Part shown: piece after piece, positions 46,844-58,682 of the stretch
Numbering within the stretch: the stretch's first letter is position 1
Layout: each line of letters opens with the position of its first letter
NCBI RefSeq assembly: GCF_014356525.2
Contig: NC_052510.1
Location: forward strand, 16,540,778-16,604,777
Direction: 5' to 3'
Length of the DNA stretch: 64,000 nt
Source of the DNA: Nilaparvata lugens
Taxonomy: Eukaryota; Arthropoda; Insecta; Hemiptera; Delphacidae
Notes under the pieces: generated by a model
The model's input: only the letters and a program-made list of their open reading frames with translations
The model's database searches: none
What the model was told of the DNA's origin: nothing
Position numbers and translations under genes: made by a program

Positions 46844-49100
46844 GTATGATACAATACTATTGCATTATTTACAGTATATATTACCTACTATAATTATAAA
46901 TTGAATTAAATATGGTTATTCACCACCAGTAAACATGGATTACCGGTATGATTAATTCAGTATTATCCAGTAATACTAAACCAACAAGGAGACCCTATTC
47001 AAAGTGGTTAAAGTTTTGTGATTTTTTTAGTTTGCTTGCAAAATAAACTAGCAAACAGGAGCAATATGAATAATTATAGTGCAATAAACAGTACGTTACC
47101 TACTATAATTAATAAATTAGACTTATGATTTCTCTTCTCCTGAGAATTCATACAATGAATTTTCAATGATACTCAATAAGTTGCGCCACCTTACCAACAG
47201 GGAGGAAATATTAATTATATTTCTAGTGAATAATTAATAATAAGTTACACGGCATTTGCCATAATACAAGTATGAGTATTTGCAAGTTTCCTATTAGTTA
47301 GCAAATTACTTTCATAAATTAAACTTGAGACGGACACAAACACATTTATTGAATAAAAACTATAAAAAGTTAAGTAGAGATTGGTGATGGCGTAGCAACT
47401 TAACCTTGTTTCTTGTTTTTTGATAAATGAGTGTTTCTGACAATATCATGTCCTTTCTCACAATACTTATATCTAGCCTACCATAATACCTATATCAGAT
47501 CACTTTCATTGCTACAAAGAAAGTTCATAAAATGAATTATTTTATTGTCTATCATTCAACTATTTATAAAGAATAAATCATTTTTGTGAAGTATACCATA
47601 GTATAAATCATACCTACCATGAATATTCAATATGGAACGCAGATATTCAAATACTATTGCTATTGTGCTATGAATGAAAAGACTAAGGAAATTTTATACA
47701 CAGTAATATTATTCTTGTATTAAATATTTGACTACAGTAGATAGTGTAAGTAAAGTGTGTGAAGTTCATAAAGTTTAATTTGAGGGTTACCCGATTTTGT
47801 AAAGTTTAGTTATGGAACTTTGGAAAGCTTTTGAGTTTTTGCAAATTCCGTGTAATAGACAAATGTTTGTTAGATTCAACACAACTCAAAACTGAATTTT
47901 GAGAATTTTGTCATGAGGTACAAATATTCTTTTTGAATAGAAATCGGTAGAATTGAAATAAATATTATTAACTGTAGAATTATAAATATTTTTGCAACGA
48001 GACATTTTCTAAATCACATTTTGAAGGAATAATGACATACGAGAGTAAGATATTAGAAGGAATATGAAACTAAAACGTTCATTGTAGATGCTGTGAACAG
48101 CTGGCGAAATTAAGATTATTCAACTTAAACAAAGGGAATAGGTTGAAATAAAATTTAAGCACGTGCATTTTTATTAGATCTTTCATTCAGTAGAGTTGAG
48201 CCTGCAATTATTATTATTATTATTATCCACCTGCTGACGATTATTATATTATTGATTCGATTTTATGGTGCATTATTATATATATATATATGTTGTTAGT
48301 TTTTAAGTTTGCTTTTTTTAATGTTCAATACCAATCAACTTTACACTAACAATGCATGAGAAATTAAGTTTTACCATGGTGAATACGGGTATCGCATTTA
48401 CCATTTAGACTAAATACTGTATAGCATGTTTCAATATTTTATTGCGTGTGATATTTATTGATATTGAGATTCGATATTGTGAGCAATATAATATGATATT
48501 GATACTTGCTGATTCCTCAATACTGTAATAATATATTATATAAAAGATATTTTGAATTAAGAGTTCTGAGCACAAACGTGTTCCTATTAAGTACCTCAAG
48601 TTATTATTATAAATAAGAGTAGGCTTCTGTGATGGATATTACTGATTGTAGCTTTTGTTATGGATAAATATTCTCTTGTACCATAAACTTTATTTAAATA
48701 AAAGTGGAATTTCAAGTGTAGTCTTTTCCTTTGAAACGCGACACTAAATCCTTTGATCCCCTTAAGGAAAATGTAATATGTATGGAGTAATCTGCCGGGA
48801 TTTAAGTATTCCTTGAGGTAGGCCTGTGGAGTTACCGTTGTGTGGAACCTTCCTCATTCTTGAAATATCCTTGTTGGAATTTAGCTGTTGTTTTAGGAGT
48901 AAGATCAAGTTTCTTTTCACGTTTTAAAATTTTCAATTATTAATACAGTATTTTTCAATAATTAGTGATGATTTAGTGAGGTATTCTTATTTAATTTGGT
49001 TTTCAACTTTTCTAAATTCTTAATTTATGTAATTATGTTTTGGACTCAACATTGGACAAAAATCATGAAGCGTAAACATACGGTAACCTATTTTTGTACA
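46844..49100. other. Non-coding AT-rich DNA
   Basis: No gene. Simple repeats: (ATT)n at 48210-48226 and (TA)n at 48278-48291. Nothing else recognised. Confidence 0.45.
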
Positions 49101-49112
49101 ATTTCTATCTGA

Positions 49113-49225
49113 ATTTGGGAAAGGAACAGTTTTGGGCTTTAAGTCTGTTGTTCCTTTTCCAATCATTCATGAATTGAGAATGATATTGTATCTATCAATG
49201 TATAAATAAATGAATACCGTATATG
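49113..49225 (+). repeat. 3' tail of dispersed repeat, family A, copy 3
   Basis: Reads tttgggaaaggaacagtttt, gggctt, gtctgttgttccttttcc, aatcattcatgaatt and ends tgtataaataaatgaata. Same block order as the copy at 494-592. Confidence 0.6.
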
Positions 49226-49394
49226 CAGACAAATTTGAAAGCATAATACAAGTTTTCAATGAAGATTGTGATTTTCAAGATAATTGAGATTGGACCCTCC
49301 TGAATATAAATAATAATGCATATTTGAGCACCTGAATAAGGAGCACTTGACAGTGTCCGTTAACTTTATAAACGTCAATCAAGCATCCCAAAGT

Positions 49395-49855
49395 CACTTA
49401 TTTTACTAATGGTCTAGAAATGGGCATTGAGAGTAATGACAGGAGAAACAAGAAGAACCAGTTGTCGGCCGATTCTTTAAAAACTAAAAATCCTTCCGTT
49501 GCCTAGTCTTTACATTTTCGAGACTCTTGTTTTATAAACAAACACCAACATGAGTTCAATACAGGAGAGGTATTTCACAATCACGAAACTCGATACAGGC
49601 AAAACTTGAGAGACGAGATCCATCACACAACTCTTGGTCAGCAGGGTGTGAAAAGTGCTGGTATAAGATTGTTCAGTTCTCTACCTACGCATCTCAAGGG
49701 AATGAACGGTAAGGATATTAAAACAAAAATAAAAAATGAGTTATTGAATGTGTCCGCATATTCAACTGCGGAATTTACGGCTCATTTCGAGCAACTGACA
49801 AATCTAGACAAGCGTTTAGACTGCTGATTGACGAATCTACATACGAACATACCCC
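49395..49855 (+). pseudogene. LINE ORF2 3'-end remnant
   Basis: A frame starting near 49407 gives LRVMTGETRRTSCRPIL, a stop, then KLKILPLPSLYIFETLV, and after a shift, LRDEIHHTTLGQQGVKSAGI followed by RLFSSLPTHLK. The order 'R.I.G...R.SCR..F..L.IL....LYI.E.L.F' then 'G..LYN.LP..I' is the end of non-LTR ORF2 proteins. It is related in layout, but not close in sequence, to the LINE at 36805. A (TAA)n run follows at 49882-49896. Several stops and shifts: dead. Confidence 0.65.
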
Positions 49856-49899
49856 TTTTAAAGGTGGTCAATAGATGATTGATAATAATAATAATAACA

Positions 49900-52021
49900 C
49901 TATTGAGTCATTACTGGTGCGCTGGTGAATTGAAGACAAAACTAGTTCAGGTTTAGGTGCTATTTTTTTTTTAACAATAAACGAAAAAAATATGTTGAAT
50001 AAACAAAAATGTTATGTAGAAGAAAGTATGAAATTGTTCCGGTTTTTTTTAGAATGATTGTCTTATCACGTGATTCTGATTCTTCAATTTTCTACTACAT
50101 TAGAATATTTGAAGATAGAAATTTCTTGGTTCAGAAAAGTTTATTTTATAAATATCTCAAGAGAAATTCTCTATGAAGAAATTTAGTCATTAGAGGGTAG
50201 GAGAATTTCCAGTTACACTAACAACCAGTTATTTTCAAAGACCAACAGCAATATAGGCTAATAATAGAATCGATACCTGAATGAAATATGTGATTTTTCA
50301 TATTATAAGACTTCCAAGGACCAAGGTGGTAAAAATAATAAATAATTTGTTCTCAATGTTTTATTAGATTTTCATTAGATTTAAAGAACAAATATAAATT
50401 GATACAGAAATTTCAAAGAAATGAGTTGATGAGCTGTACTGAACTTTCAGGAGATTTCATGTTTTTCCGATAGGTACTGAATATATACAATAATTTCATA
50501 TGAATATCATGAGCTATGAATTTCCGATAATCTTGTAATTGGGTCTTTATTACTGTAAGGGAAATTAATTCCCATTTTTTCATTGCGAATATAGAATATA
50601 AAGTTAAAATTCAAATTATGATTATATAAATTACAGATACATAAATTTTCAAGCCTAGAGAGTGAATTTATCTTATTTACAATACGTATCCTATAAATGT
50701 TTCTATTAAAATCAGAGTTTGATTCACAAAATCAGATTTTAATCACATAAATTAATTTGTAATTTTGTAAACTTCATTATTACAAAACACCTATAAAAAG
50801 TGACAATAATGAGAAACCATAGATGATAATTATGAAGAATTAATACTTTCATTATCACCAAATGATAGAAAAATAACTGAATTAAAACGTTATTAATCAG
50901 CTTCATACTCAATTCGAGTGGACAACAAATTCTTAAAAAAAGTATAGTAATACAAATTGCAGTTACGCTAATTCAATATTAATCTAAATTCAAAATTGTA
51001 CTTATTTAATGGTCTGCCAGCATTAAAACGTGCAACGGATATCCTTTTAGGAAGTGGAGTTTTCATAATAATATCAATTAAAATAAAATATCAACCCTTA
51101 ACATTGGGCTAAGTAAAAAATGCACATTAATTTCAAAACTTGTGATTTCTGTTTGTAAAAATACGTAAAAACTGAGCCATTGTCAACTTTATGAATTCTA
51201 GCCTAAGTTTTCACTATGTGACAGTGCATGAGGTTAGTATTTTCCCTCAAATAATTATATCAAATACAATTTGTTGTATTCAGCTAAAAATTAGAATTAT
51301 CAGTCTACTTGAGGAGTCATTTCACTTAAAATTTAATAATATACTTAGTTTATTAACATAAAAAAGTAGGAGAGACTAACGTCATTCTATCATACGATAA
51401 TACTAATTAATTTAATGATTATATTACAGGCAAAAGTTTTACATAAGTAAACTACAAATCGATTTTTTTCTCTTTGTTGAATTGGATTATGATTAGGAGG
51501 TAAAGTAAGAGCTCTAAAATTGAGAATAGTTGATAATTTGAAAAAAATTAAAATAATTTTTTTAATGAAGTTCCAAATTTTTCGATGTTACAAATTTAAG
51601 TTGAGCTTGAATTAAGCAACAAATTGTAATAAAAATCGTCACTAATAACCCAAAAAGTAAGGGGAAGGTCACTCATATTATTGAAAACCCCATCTAAAAC
51701 ATGAGCAGTATCCAAGATGACAAACTAAGAAAATAGGATATATGAGGGAACGAAAAGAAAAATTAGTAAAAGCAGTAAATTCTAACAAATAAGACGATGA
51801 ACTACAACAAACTTGAATAATAATGACTCGTTGAAAGTTTTAATAAGAAAAATCCATAAAAAGTTAATTCTACTAATATTGATAATATTAAATCACAAAG
51901 ACAATGAAAATTACAGATATCACTTGAATGAATGATAAGAATCTATAGGAATTGTACAAGAATAAAAATACGATTCAAGAATATTTACATTGACCTTATT
52001 TACAAGTGAAGTTGAATGTGA
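49900..52021. other. AT-rich DNA downstream of the minus-strand gene
   Basis: No gene or repeat border recognised. It probably includes the 3'UTR of the gene that ends at 52022. A canonical AATAAA on the minus strand close to that stop was not found. Confidence 0.4.
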
Positions 52022-52105
52022 TTACTTCTCAACGCATAGCTGGAATTCCTCGACTTTTTGGAACTGAGAATTGATTGCAGATACCAGTCTTTCAATTTCT
52101 TTCTC
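52022..52105 (-). CDS. Ser/Thr-rich basic protein, unknown: last coding exon
   Basis: Minus-strand exon after the acceptor TTTCATTTCAG. It encodes EKEIERLVSAINSQFQKVEE, FQLCVEK and the stop TAA (52024-52022). The sequence is helical and coiled-coil-like. It joins the 59939-60139 exon in phase 0 across a 7.8-kb intron that holds a piggyBac-like MITE, tandem repeats and the mini-Polinton. The short length makes this exon the least certain of the four, but the acceptor and the immediate stop fit well. Confidence 0.6.
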   Translation of the reverse strand, partial: EKEIERLVSAINSQFQKVEEFQLCVEK

Positions 52106-52603
52106 CTGAAATGAAAAAAAAATTATAAACCATTATATCGTATATAATAATACTCATATTATTATAAAAACATCGAAAGTAAAGCATCTAAATATGAAAA
52201 AAGTTCATGACATATTATGTTCTACAATATTACGATTTCTTGTCGTTATTACTGTTGTGATTGTCGATGCCACAAAATCACAAATATGTAGTAATTCCAC
52301 CCGACCCAACTAAATAGATAATTCATAGAAAAGAGACTTAACAATATTATACAAATCACTGGTTCACAAATTGATTATGATTTGTTCTTGACTCCACTCA
52401 CTATGAAAAGCATGCTATGATGGACTTTGATAAAACTAAGATGAACAGATATTTTAGCTTGCTTATAAGTGGTTTTTAATCTGTTATGCAGACATAAAAC
52501 AGTATACACTGGATTGTAAGTAAAAAGTAGAAAAATCAATTCCAGGTAGTAACTTATGTTAGAATTTCAGTTACAATCATACATTCTTATATTGAAATTC
52601 ACT
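52106..52603 (-). other. Intron DNA (last intron, 3' part)
   Basis: AT-rich intron sequence with no recognised feature. Confidence 0.45.
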
Positions 52604-52607
52604 TTAA

Positions 52608-53565
52608 CCTTCCGGTGTTGTATTTTGTACAACATCCAATTTTCCAAGTGTTATGCACTCTGTTTACTGTCAAAACATATTAATTAATTGTATAATTACT
52701 TTTTCCTACAGTTACGTTGAAAAGTGGCCATTGCTGCACTGATTACAGAACGCAAAGAATCACTTTTCCGCTCTAGTGCGGGAAAAATTTTTCTGCACTC
52801 CAGATTTGCAACATGGCAACGCAAAATACTTAGTAGGTTATATGGAGCAACAGTGCAGCAAAATCAAAATGAAGTTGGTAACAGTGACTGGGCTGCTATA
52901 GTGGGCAGAGGTGCAACGAAGCACAACGAGCACATTATTAATTATATATTATAACCGAGGACAATATTTTTATTCAATTTGACAATAAATTAAGGTTTTT
53001 ATCAATAATAAAATCACACAGAAAAACATTTGATGCATTTCAGGCAATTTTACCCATAATTACCCACTTTTCATATTCAATGGTAACTGTAGGAAAAACT
53101 TAATGTGAAATACGTGCGCAAAGTTCCTCTGCTGCACTCAAGAAACCATTCCGCCCTCGCCTCGTTTCTTTCGGTGCAGCAAACTGTCACTTTGCGCACT
53201 AGTTGCACAAATAACTATTTCCATCTTCTTGGATTATTTTATGCCTATGAACATTTGAATGATTACCATTTCATAGCCCAATAAGGTACATCAAGCAAAG
53301 CCATCAATTCTGTGTTATTGGTTCGTTTACAGTCCTCATATACAGTCTTTCCCTATCTTATGCACAGTGCGACTTATGCACTGTCGCGACTAAATGGCAC
53401 CTAAAGACTGAACCATTGCTCGGTTGATACTGCAACTCAGAGGAGTGATGGGGGAAAAGTTTTGGAATGCATAGGTGACTCATTCACTGACACCACCCCA
53501 ATAGTTTTGTGCAGCAAAAAAACTGACACTGTTGTACTTTTTACGACAGCGCGACTGCCGGAAGG
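52608..53565. mobile_element. piggyBac-like non-autonomous element, 958 bp
   Basis: Flanked by TTAA on both sides (52604-52607 and 53566-53569), with inverted ends CCTTCCGG...CCGGAAGG and, 11-15 bp further in, an inverted GTACAACA pair. A TTAA duplication with C-rich short ends is typical of piggyBac-type elements. The interior is GC-richer, with gtgcagca-type motifs, but has no transposase. The 76-codon plus frame 52724-52954 shows no DDD-type motif. Confidence 0.7.
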
Positions 53566-53569
53566 TTAA

Positions 53570-53990
53570 ACTGTCAGAATTTCTTACAAATAACACCAAT
53601 GGCCCGCCCCATTTACTCAATGCTAACAGTTGCAAGTGAATCTCCCGATGAATGCAGGAGAACATAACACAGTGATGTAGTGAATAAGTATGTTATTCAC
53701 ATAGTACCTATCACTAATGTAAAACTCAAGTAGAGATCCATTGATAACTTAGTAAAATATAAAAAATAAGTAGTCTAAAAAATAAATATATGTATCAGAA
53801 GTTACTGATTTGGATTATGAAGGAATAAAATTCGAAATTCAACCCAGAACTAACTGTCAATATTTGGCTCACGAAATTCATCAAAAAATGTATGTATCAT
53901 GAAGGCAGACAAGCCAACCTATTCCACTGTGCTAGGATAGAGAAAGATTATAAATTGGGGTCGTTTAAGCCTCTGCACAATGATTCTGTG
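53570..53990 (-). other. Intron DNA, no feature
   Basis: AT-rich sequence between the piggyBac-like element and the tandem repeat. Confidence 0.4.
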
Positions 53991-53999
53991 CAATGATTA

Positions 54000-55250
54000 C
54001 TGTGCAAAGGAGACCAGTTTCAAGTAAGTAATCTATTCAAAAAATAGTTCTGGATATGGAGTATAGTACAGGCAATGAATGCTCAAAAAAGGGTACAAAG
54101 GGAAGACAATTTTTGACCCCGCAGTTCTGTAAAGGGTAGAAAGGAGGTAAACATATCAAAATCCCCACCCCTACCCCCTGTGCTAAGGGGGTGGGGGTGG
54201 TTTAAAGGTACCATTTTTTGGTTTCTCGCATAAAACTCAAAAACTAAGTATCCTAAGGACTTGACTCTCCTACAACAAATTAAAGCTTACATAATTTCCT
54301 ACAATATTCAATCTACAACTTTTTTTACATCTCCTCTAGTTTTCGAGATATCCGCTCTTGAAGGTGTGACATTTTTGATAAAAACACGTTTGCTACAATT
54401 TTTTTTCTATTTTTGCTTTTATAACTTTTTGAAAATCGATGGGAAAAATCCATGCTGCATATGAGCTTATAGAGCATTCAATTCTCTTCAATTTGATGTA
54501 TAATTTAACACTTTACGAATTTCCCTAGACCTTTTGCAGCAGCTTTAGTGTTGAGTGTGAACTCTCCATTTTTGCAACAATAGACCAATAAATTGACAAA
54601 GGAATTTGGAGGGAATGTTTTAAACAAAATTTTTGACTTGGCAGCTTTGTTGAGACTAGTTAGGAGGAGAACATTTATCAAAAGTCCCCATTCCTAACTC
54701 ATGAGCTAAGGGGATGAGGGTGGTTTAAAAGTTGCATTTTTCAGCGTTTTGCTTCCACACTCATATATTGAGAACAATGCGCTCATCTTACATAAGTAGT
54801 AACTATTTAAAAATGAAGCTTGATAAATTTTCTACTCTTTTTGTTTTATGGAATTTTGTGATATTCCCAACAGTTCCCCAGATATTCGCTCTTGAAGGTG
54901 TGTTATCCAATGTTTTGCTCTTTCAGAGCTTATAACTCTCCAACAATGCATCTTAAAAACTGATTCTTATCGTGGATTTGTAGATCATTGAATTCTCTTT
55001 GAAATGATGTATTATTCCACTATTCCAAGTTTTCCTTTCAGCAGCTTTAATGTAGGGGATGAAATTTTCATTGCTGCAACAATTGGTCGTTTGATAATGA
55101 CATTTGAAGGGGGTATTGTGACACAATTTTGGACTTTTCAGCTTGATTTGGACTAATTAGTAGGTGAACATAGCAAAAGTGCGCATCTTTATCCCCTCTG
55201 TTGAAGGTGTGGAACCGCTGAATTGACACTTGTTGATTTTAATATAGACT
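54000..55250 (+). repeat. Degenerate tandem repeat, about 500-520 bp period, three units
   Basis: Corresponding points lie at 54143, 54662 and 55161 (ggaggtaaacatatcaaaat, ggaggagaacatttatcaaa, aggtgaacatagcaaaagtg). Others lie at 54345/54881 (cgctcttgaaggtgtg) and 54580/55076 (caacaattggtc.....attgacaaagg-like). Unit 1 has a strong C-run/G-run stem, ccacccctacccc / ggggtgggggtgg, and unit 2 a weaker form. Non-coding. Confidence 0.7.
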
Positions 55251-55620
55251 GGTAGGCTTCCTTGCCATTTACAAGTAATTTATGTTTTGCTGCCTCGTAA
55301 CACACATTTCATTGTATCTCTGTTATGCTTTATCCGATTCTCATTTTTTTGGTGTTGACTGATTGTAAATAAAATTTCCTAAAAAAAATTGTTCTTGGTA
55401 AATTTCTCTATCACCGTTTTCCCGCAATAAATTTTGGATTGAAATTTTAAAATGGCCGCCATTTTGAATTTTCGAATAGGACAAAGTTGAATATTTTTCT
55501 ACAGTTCATCTCTCTTATTTGAACATACCTACCGATTTTTATAGCGATCGGTTGGATAACTTCGAAGATAAAAATTATTGGCTCTTTAGAGGCGCACTAA
55601 GAACGGATTTGGAAAAAATT
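55251..55620. other. Unassigned repeat-like DNA
   Basis: It contains the palindromic aaaatggccgccattttg and agcgatcggt motifs, and leads directly into the minisatellite. It may be the left part of a larger mobile unit that includes the minisatellite. No coding frame. Confidence 0.35.
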
Positions 55621-55623
55621 GGA

Positions 55624-56271
55624 AAGATACGACCAAAATCTGCGTTTTTCCAGCGTTTTCTCAGCTTTATCGAGAACAAATGAACAGAAAATGATCAAAT
55701 TTAGTACAGAAGCTCAGCTAGGGTGTAATAATGTTGTGTTAGAAGTAATTAGCAATAACGTCAAAGATACGCCCAAAATCTGCGTTTTTCCAGCGTTTTC
55801 TCAGCTTTATCGAGAACAAATGAACAGAAAATGTTCAAATTTAGTACAGAAGCTCAGCTAGGGTGTGATAATGTTGTGTTAGAAGGAATTTGTAATAACG
55901 TTAAAGATACGCCCAAAATTAGCGTTTTTTTTTCTCAGATTTATCGAGAACAAATGAACAGAAATAGTTCAAATTTAGTACAGAAGCTAAGCTAGGGTGT
56001 AATAATGTTGTGTTAGAAGGAATTTGAAATAACGCCAAAGTTACGCCCAAAATCTGCGTTTTTCCAGCGTTCTTTTTGCGCTTTCTCAGCTTTATCGAGA
56101 ACAAATCAACAGAAAATGTTCAAATTTACTACAGAAGCTCAGCTGGGGTGTAATAATGTTGTGTTAGAAGGAATTTGAAATAACGACAAAGATACACCCA
56201 AAATCAGCGTTTTTCCAACGTTTTTCTCAGCTTTTCTGCGTTTTCTCAGTAATTTGACGAGCGACGCGAGC
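55624..56271 (+). repeat. Minisatellite, 4-5 units of 134-153 bp
   Basis: Units start near 55624, 55763, 55903, 56037 and 56190 with agatacgcccaaaatctgcg, followed by tttttccagcgttttctcag, ctttatcgagaacaaatgaa and cagctagggtgtaataatgt. The last unit is incomplete and runs into gacgagcgacgcgagc just before the mini-Polinton. Confidence 0.85.
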
Positions 56272-56277
56272 ACGCTG
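56272..56277 (+). repeat. 6-bp target-site duplication, left
   Basis: acgctg immediately left of the element end AGTAGGGG. The identical acgctg lies immediately right of the other end (59821-59826). Six base pairs is the duplication length made by Polinton/Maverick integrases. Confidence 0.85.
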
Positions 56278-57111
56278 AGTAGGGGTAAAGTGAGACTTCT
56301 GGAGAAAAGCTGCCCCCAAGCTGCCCCCAAATCTACCCAAATCTGATTCTTGGTTCTAACCTTGCCCAATCCAATGTAATCCGATCTAACCTAACCTAGC
56401 CATACCCCTAATCTCACAATAAACCTCAAATGAAGATTTCCCACTTTTTTGGAAAAAAAAACCTAGATCCAGCTTTTTTTATTTCTTGAATAACTAAGAA
56501 ACCGTTAATTTTACAAAAAATCTACAAGAGTAACTTTTTCCAGTAAATCTAATAACGAATCCATTGACACCCCATTTGTCAAGATTGAACAAAAAATAAG
56601 GATCTCATAGATCCAGTTTTTTTATTTCTTGAATAACTAGGAAACCGTTAATTTTACAAAAAATCTACAAGAGTAACTTTTTCCAGTAAATCTAATAACA
56701 AATCCATTGTCACCCCATTTGTCAAGATTGAACAGAAAATAAGGATCTCATGGAAAAACTAGATCCAGTTTTTTTATTTCTTGAATAACTAAGAAACCGT
56801 TAATTTTACAAAAAATCTACAAGAGTAACTTTTTCCAGTAAATCTAATAACGAATCCATTTGTCAAGATTGAACAGAAAAAGTAGATCCAATTTCTTGAA
56901 TAACTAAGAATAATTTTTTTCAGTAAATCCATTATTTGTCAAGGGATCCTAACTCTGAAACTGAGCAACAAGCATTTTTATGTTGAGACCCTTTCTTAAA
57001 CCTCAGCACTAAACCCCCCCCCCACCACCCCACAGGGGGGGGGGGGGGGTGCTGGGGGCTTGACCCTCTGCCTTTAACTGAACTACTTGAAAACTCACCT
57101 CAGGTTGTATT
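56278..57111 (+). repeat. Left terminal inverted repeat of the mini-Polinton
   Basis: From outside in: AGTAGGGGTAAAGTGAG, a duplicated agctgccccca, a taacctaacctag patch, three and a half units of a 145-150-bp internal repeat (starting near 56466, 56611, 56761, 56885: gatccagttttttta, cttgaataactaagaaaccg, aatctacaagagtaacttt), then a C-run/G-run hairpin (57014-57047), and gttcag.taaaactcacctcaggttgtatt. It lacks a 9-bp ggaaaaact present in the right arm. Confidence 0.9.
57014..57048. repeat. C-tract/G-tract hairpin inside the left TIR
   Basis: A run of about ten C, then accaccccacag, then sixteen G. It can form a very GC-rich stem in otherwise AT-rich DNA. Its mirror copy is at 59041-59078 in the right TIR with slightly different run lengths. 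Confidence 0.85.
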
Positions 57112-57137
57112 GAGAAGGAAAAAAATATATAATAAAA

Positions 57138-58345
57138 ATGTATAAGAAAGAAGTCAAGTCGGATATATTACTTGTTGATCAGAGTGTACATCTTGATGAG
57201 AGTATTACCAAATATGATTATATCACTCACACACCATATATTCAACAGACATTTAATTACAATGATGAAATTCGAATTAGTTTGAAACAAGAAGATATTT
57301 ATACACTTCCAAGTAGGAGTTTTCTCATAATTGAAGGCGAAATCAAAGTGAAAGATAAGAATGATGTTGAAACCAAGGACTTTTCACTTATCAATAATGG
57401 AGTTGCATACCTATTTGATGAAATCAGATATGAATTGGGAGGGGTTGAAGTTGATCGCACACGTAATGTAGGATTGACAACAACCATGAAAAACTATCTA
57501 CGTCAATCAAAACTCAATGAAAAAATTATGGAGAATGCAGGATGGAAGTTGACTGGATGGAAAAGTTTAGATAAATTCTGCTTTTGCATTCCTTTGGATA
57601 TGTGGTTAGGTGTAATGGAAGACTATAGAAAAGTTCTATTAAATGTTCGTCAGGAAATTGTTCTATTAAGATCATCATCAGACTTAAATTGTATTGAATC
57701 AGAGACAGCAAAATCGGTGAAAATTGATATTACAAAACTACAATGGAAAGTACCCTATATACATGCTTCTGACACTGTTCGTCTTGATCTGCTGAGTTTA
57801 CACATAGTGATATACCAATTACCATTCCATTCAGGTCATGGGAATTGCATGAATTTCCACAATTACCTGAAACTACTAATCTTCAATGGACAGTTAAGAC
57901 AACTTCAAACATATTGAAACCTAGATTCATTATTCTTGGATTTCAAAAGAATAGGAAAAATGTTATAACTGCTAACAGGTCACATTTCGATTTCTGTAAT
58001 CTGAACAATGTTAATCTCTATTTAAATGCTCAATCATTCCCCTATGAAAATATTGTTGGTAATAAACATTTATTGTATCACATGTTCTCTGAATTCCAAA
58101 ATGAATACTATCCTTATAACAGCAGTACATCAATTGAGTATAAAACATTTGATGAATATGCACCATTGGTTGTTATAGACTGTAGTAAGCAAAATGAACT
58201 ATTGAAATCTGGTGCAATAGACATAAAGTTGACATTGGAAACAACAGATAATTTCTCAGAAAAAACCAGTGCCTACTGTTTAATCCTCTATGATAATGAG
58301 TTTGAATATACACCACTGAGTGGAACAGTAAAAAGAGTATTATAA
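57138..58345 (+). pseudogene. Capsid-like protein gene of the mini-Polinton, one frameshift
   Basis: Two overlapping frames (57138-57917 and the continuation to TAA at 58343-58345) together form one protein of about 400 codons. The switch falls between an in-frame stop of the second frame at 57787 and about 57830. Seen in part 1: an N-terminal IYTLPSRSFLIIEGEI strand pattern and a NNGVAYLFDEIRYELGGVEV block. Seen in part 2: PRFIILGFQKNRKN, NVNLYLNAQSFPYENI and VVIDCSKQNELLKSGAIDI, giving a beta-rich layout. The type is familiar to me from arthropod and cnidarian genomes as the probable double-jelly-roll major capsid protein of Polinton/adintovirus-like elements, and 400 residues is near the minimum for that fold. 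The family call is inference. The ATG at 57138 lies 27 bp inside the left TIR after an A/T-rich TATATAATAAAA. The frameshift could be decay, an assembly error or programmed. Confidence 0.65.
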
Positions 58346-58428
58346 ATCTTCTATAAAATAACAAAGAACTAGACAATATTCAAATCGAAAGTATTATCTA
58401 CAAATGTATCAATATTTTACCTTCAGCA

Positions 58429-58554
58429 TCATCCCATTAATTTATAGAATTGTTCTTGTCTTGATCTCCAACCATTTTCTTCAAATTTAATTTTAAAGCA
58501 TTTTATATTATTATTTGATTTATCAGCTTCTTTCAAAGCAAAATACTCACTGTG
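58429..58554 (-). other. Candidate second exon of the small minus-strand gene
   Basis: A 42-codon minus-strand frame, closed upstream by TAG (58557-58555) and ended by TGA (58431-58429). Its composition is protein-like (EYFALKEADK...FEENGWRSRQEQFYKL). Acceptor-like AG sites (AAATAG, GCACAG) sit at its start. Donor-like GTGA sites (ATAG|GTGAAA near 58697, and AG|GTGAGTACACCCAG twice near 58640-58678) sit after the first exon. A splice of about 110-140 nt would lengthen the small protein to around 125-130 residues. Prediction only. Confidence 0.4.
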
Positions 58555-58616
58555 CTATTTATATGAGCTTAGATTTTTCATTAAAGTTGAATAATGTTCT
58601 TGGTCTGGGTAACCAA

Positions 58617-58682
58617 ACCTACATTTTTTCTGGGTGTACTCACCTACATCTACAATTTCTTTCTGGGTGTACTCACCTAAAC
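58617..58682 (-). repeat. Short direct repeat carrying donor-like sites
   Basis: ctgggtgtactcacctaca and ctgggtgtactcacctaaac lie 36 bp apart. Read on the minus strand, each gives AGGTGAGTACACCCAG, a near-ideal splice donor, directly behind the stop of the small gene's first frame. Confidence 0.6.

Noticed and set aside
55624..56271. Regular repeats that could be mistaken for a CRISPR-like array
   Set aside because: Units are contiguous 140-150-bp copies without unique spacers. It is a minisatellite in a eukaryotic intron.
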